This document shows positions 4,406 to 5,304 of a stretch of 5,304 nucleotides of DNA, piece after piece (the stretch's first letter is position 1; every line of letters starts with the position of its first letter). This DNA is from an uncultured Anaerolineaceae bacterium (GTDB lineage Bacteria > Chloroflexota > Anaerolineae > Anaerolineales > Anaerolineaceae): positions 1 through 5,304 of the forward strand of contig CALCNO010000003.1 in the NCBI GenBank assembly GCA_937897615.1, written 5' to 3'. The notes beneath the pieces are model-generated. The model saw only the letters and a list, made by a program, of their open reading frames with translations, made no database searches and was not told the DNA's origin. A program made the translations under genes and the position numbers.

Positions 4406-4516
4406 TCATTCCAATTTTTCAAGTATTTTTCCTAATTTCCTCAAAATCTCTATTAGTAGTATCAAATACACGAACGGCATTATTAGATTAACTAAACTTC
4501 CAAATATTCCAAACAT
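4406..4516 (-). CDS. 36-aa membrane peptide translationally coupled to Rep
   Basis: The ATG at 4516 overlaps the Rep stop by one base (TAATG) and is preceded by GGAGGTG six bases upstream, a near-perfect ribosome site lying inside the last Rep codons. The peptide begins MFGIFGSLVNLIMPFVYLIL, has a hydrophobic helix at about residues 4-24, and ends in a charged amphipathic tail (EILRKLGKILEKLE). The strong ribosome site and the overlap argue that it is real despite its size. It could be a minor coat protein or a small membrane protein for assembly. No similarity to the coat paralogues is evident. Confidence 0.7.
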   Translation of the reverse strand: MFGIFGSLVNLIMPFVYLILLIEILRKLGKILEKLE

Positions 4517-5241
4517 TAGAACACCTCCACACACCCAGTAACTAAATTTTTAGAAACCATATATGGAGTATATATTAACTCGTCATTCACCATCCACCCA
4601 CCAGACACTTTACAGAATGTACTTTCACTGTTGAAAAATACTCCATGATCAAAAATAAACTGTTGCAACCACATAGGTAAACAATCACGGCGAATATACT
4701 TCTTAATCTCACCTAAACTAAACACTCCAAAGCACCTGGCATTTTTAGGTAAATCACCATCAAATGACTTTTTTAAATATGAAATGATGTAATACAATCC
4801 CTTATAACATTTTTGAATATTTGAAAATCCATACTGCCAATCACCTAAATCTGGCTTACGAATTCTAGTACCACGTTTTACTACAAAAAGCACATGGTAA
4901 TGCGGCACCCTGTTTTTGGTAACCTCACAAACCCAAGCATAAGCAACTAATTTGCCCTTCAAACGTTCTTTTATTAGCTTAATATAGGCCCGAATCTGAC
5001 CAGGCTCAAACTGATTCATTTCTCTATACGTAAGAGTTACAAAAACCGCATCATAAGGTTTAGACCTTTGTTTTCCTAAATTCACATCATCTTGATGATA
5101 TTTTAGCCAGGCACTAATTTTTCGCCGTTTTCTTTGATGCCTCATCTCTTTAGTATCTACAACAAAAACCTTACCACTACGCCTATGAATAAACCTCACC
5201 GATGAACCCACAAATACCTCCAAAATCGTACTTTGTTTCAT
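4516..5241 (-). CDS. rep: Rolling-circle replication initiator (HUH endonuclease), 241 aa
   Basis: The start is ATG at 5241 (MKQSTILEVF). Motif 1 is VFVTLTY (66-72); motif 2 is the metal-binding HUH triad H114-Y115-H116 in VPHYHVLFVV; motif 3 is YYIISYLKK (150-158), with the nicking tyrosine probably Y151 or Y155. In filamentous phages this enzyme (pII role) nicks the duplex at the plus origin, stays joined to the 5' end and recloses the displaced circle. No helicase domain follows. A basic stretch, RHQRKRRK (34-41), may bind DNA. The ribosome site is poor (only GGG upstream). The frame is open through the circular junction to an ATG equivalent to position 67, but that extension would be hydrophobic and overlap the zinc-ribbon gene, so I prefer 5241. 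This part of the genome looks more AT-rich than the adhesin region. The catalytic class is confident; the subfamily is not resolved. Confidence 0.9.
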   Translation of the reverse strand: MKQSTILEVFVGSSVRFIHRRSGKVFVVDTKEMRHQRKRRKISAWLKYHQDDVNLGKQRSKPYDAVFVTLTYREMNQFEPGQIRAYIKLIKERLKGKLVAYAWVCEVTKNRVPHYHVLFVVKRGTRIRKPDLGDWQYGFSNIQKCYKGLYYIISYLKKSFDGDLPKNARCFGVFSLGEIKKYIRRDCLPMWLQQFIFDHGVFFNSESTFCKVSGGWMVNDELIYTPYMVSKNLVTGCVEVF

Positions 5242-5249
5242 TAAGACAA

Positions 5250-5304
5250 GCCCAAGCAAAAAGAAAAGGTTACCCCCCGCAAGCGGGCCCCCCCTTTTCT
5301 TTTT
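5250..5304. repeat. Terminal direct repeat, right copy (circular overlap)
   Basis: Exact copy of bases 1-55. On the circle, position 5304 continues into position 56, so the last minus-strand gene (ending at 21) lies directly upstream of Rep (starting at 5241). Only 28 nt separate them. Confidence 0.93.

Noticed and set aside
4386..4410. Xer/dif-like attachment site (GTGC then AATAA, later CTTAA)
   Set aside because: Only fragments of the dif arms match and the spacing is wrong; no integrase is present and the host dif sequence is unknown.
5242..5259. Rep start at TTG 5259, or at the ATG equivalent to position 67 across the circle
   Set aside because: Both add hydrophobic residues not expected in a Rep, neither has a ribosome site, and the longer one overlaps the zinc-ribbon gene. 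ATG at 5241 is simpler, though its own ribosome site is poor.

Overview
The window is best read as one complete circular genome of about 5,249 bp, linearised with a 55-bp overlap: bases 1-55 recur exactly at 5250-5304. Every gene I can support lies on the minus strand. The set is that of a filamentous single-stranded DNA phage (inovirus): an HUH rolling-circle Rep, a small OB-fold-like ssDNA-binding protein, tiny single-helix coat proteins, a signal-peptide-bearing adhesin anchored at its C-terminus (gene III role), a short membrane protein in the gene VI position, and a Zot/pI ATPase. Filamentous phage genes share the sense of the packaged strand, so the virion strand is probably the reverse complement of the sequence given.

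Host. Two extracellular proteins carry Thr/Pro linkers (TPTPTATVV, TATPTTTPVP, VVTATPQPT) of the kind common in Chloroflexota, especially Anaerolineae, and the assembly locus ends in a 3D/double-psi-barrel-like domain. I infer a Chloroflexota host with moderate confidence. There is no secretin gene (pIV), which fits a host without a classical outer membrane or use of a host channel.

Layout in the direction of transcription, from high to low coordinates. Rep (5241-4516) is followed by a 36-aa membrane peptide that overlaps its stop codon (4516-4406). A structured 102-nt gap follows, then the ssDNA-binding protein (4303-4070). The coat module has a 40-aa coat protein (4050-3928), a 50-aa paralogue (3876-3724), a 29-aa membrane peptide (3734-3645) and a 38-aa third paralogue (3641-3525). 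After an 11-bp hairpin comes the 407-aa adhesin (3410-2187). A 131-nt gap with two large hairpins precedes a 36-aa membrane protein (2055-1945), the Zot-type ATPase (1943-1281), and a membrane plus 3D-domain ORF (1267-674) in the +1 frame. Three small genes close the circle: two weakly similar 68- and 75-aa proteins (668-462, 453-226) and a 70-aa zinc-ribbon protein (233-21). The last one ends inside a long hairpin 28 nt before Rep.

How it works together. The order Rep, SSB, coat, adhesin, small membrane protein, ATPase matches the order of genes II-V-VIII-III-VI-I in Ff phages. Rep would nick and replicate the circle, the SSB would coat the new strand, and the ATPase at the inner membrane would swap SSB for coat proteins as the filament is extruded. 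The most unusual points are the ATPase split from its membrane and extracellular half at a possible +1 frameshift site, the 3D-like (possibly wall-active) domain on that half, and a coat gene present in three diverged copies. No plus-strand gene, tRNA, CRISPR array, insertion sequence, integrase or recognisable repressor was found.
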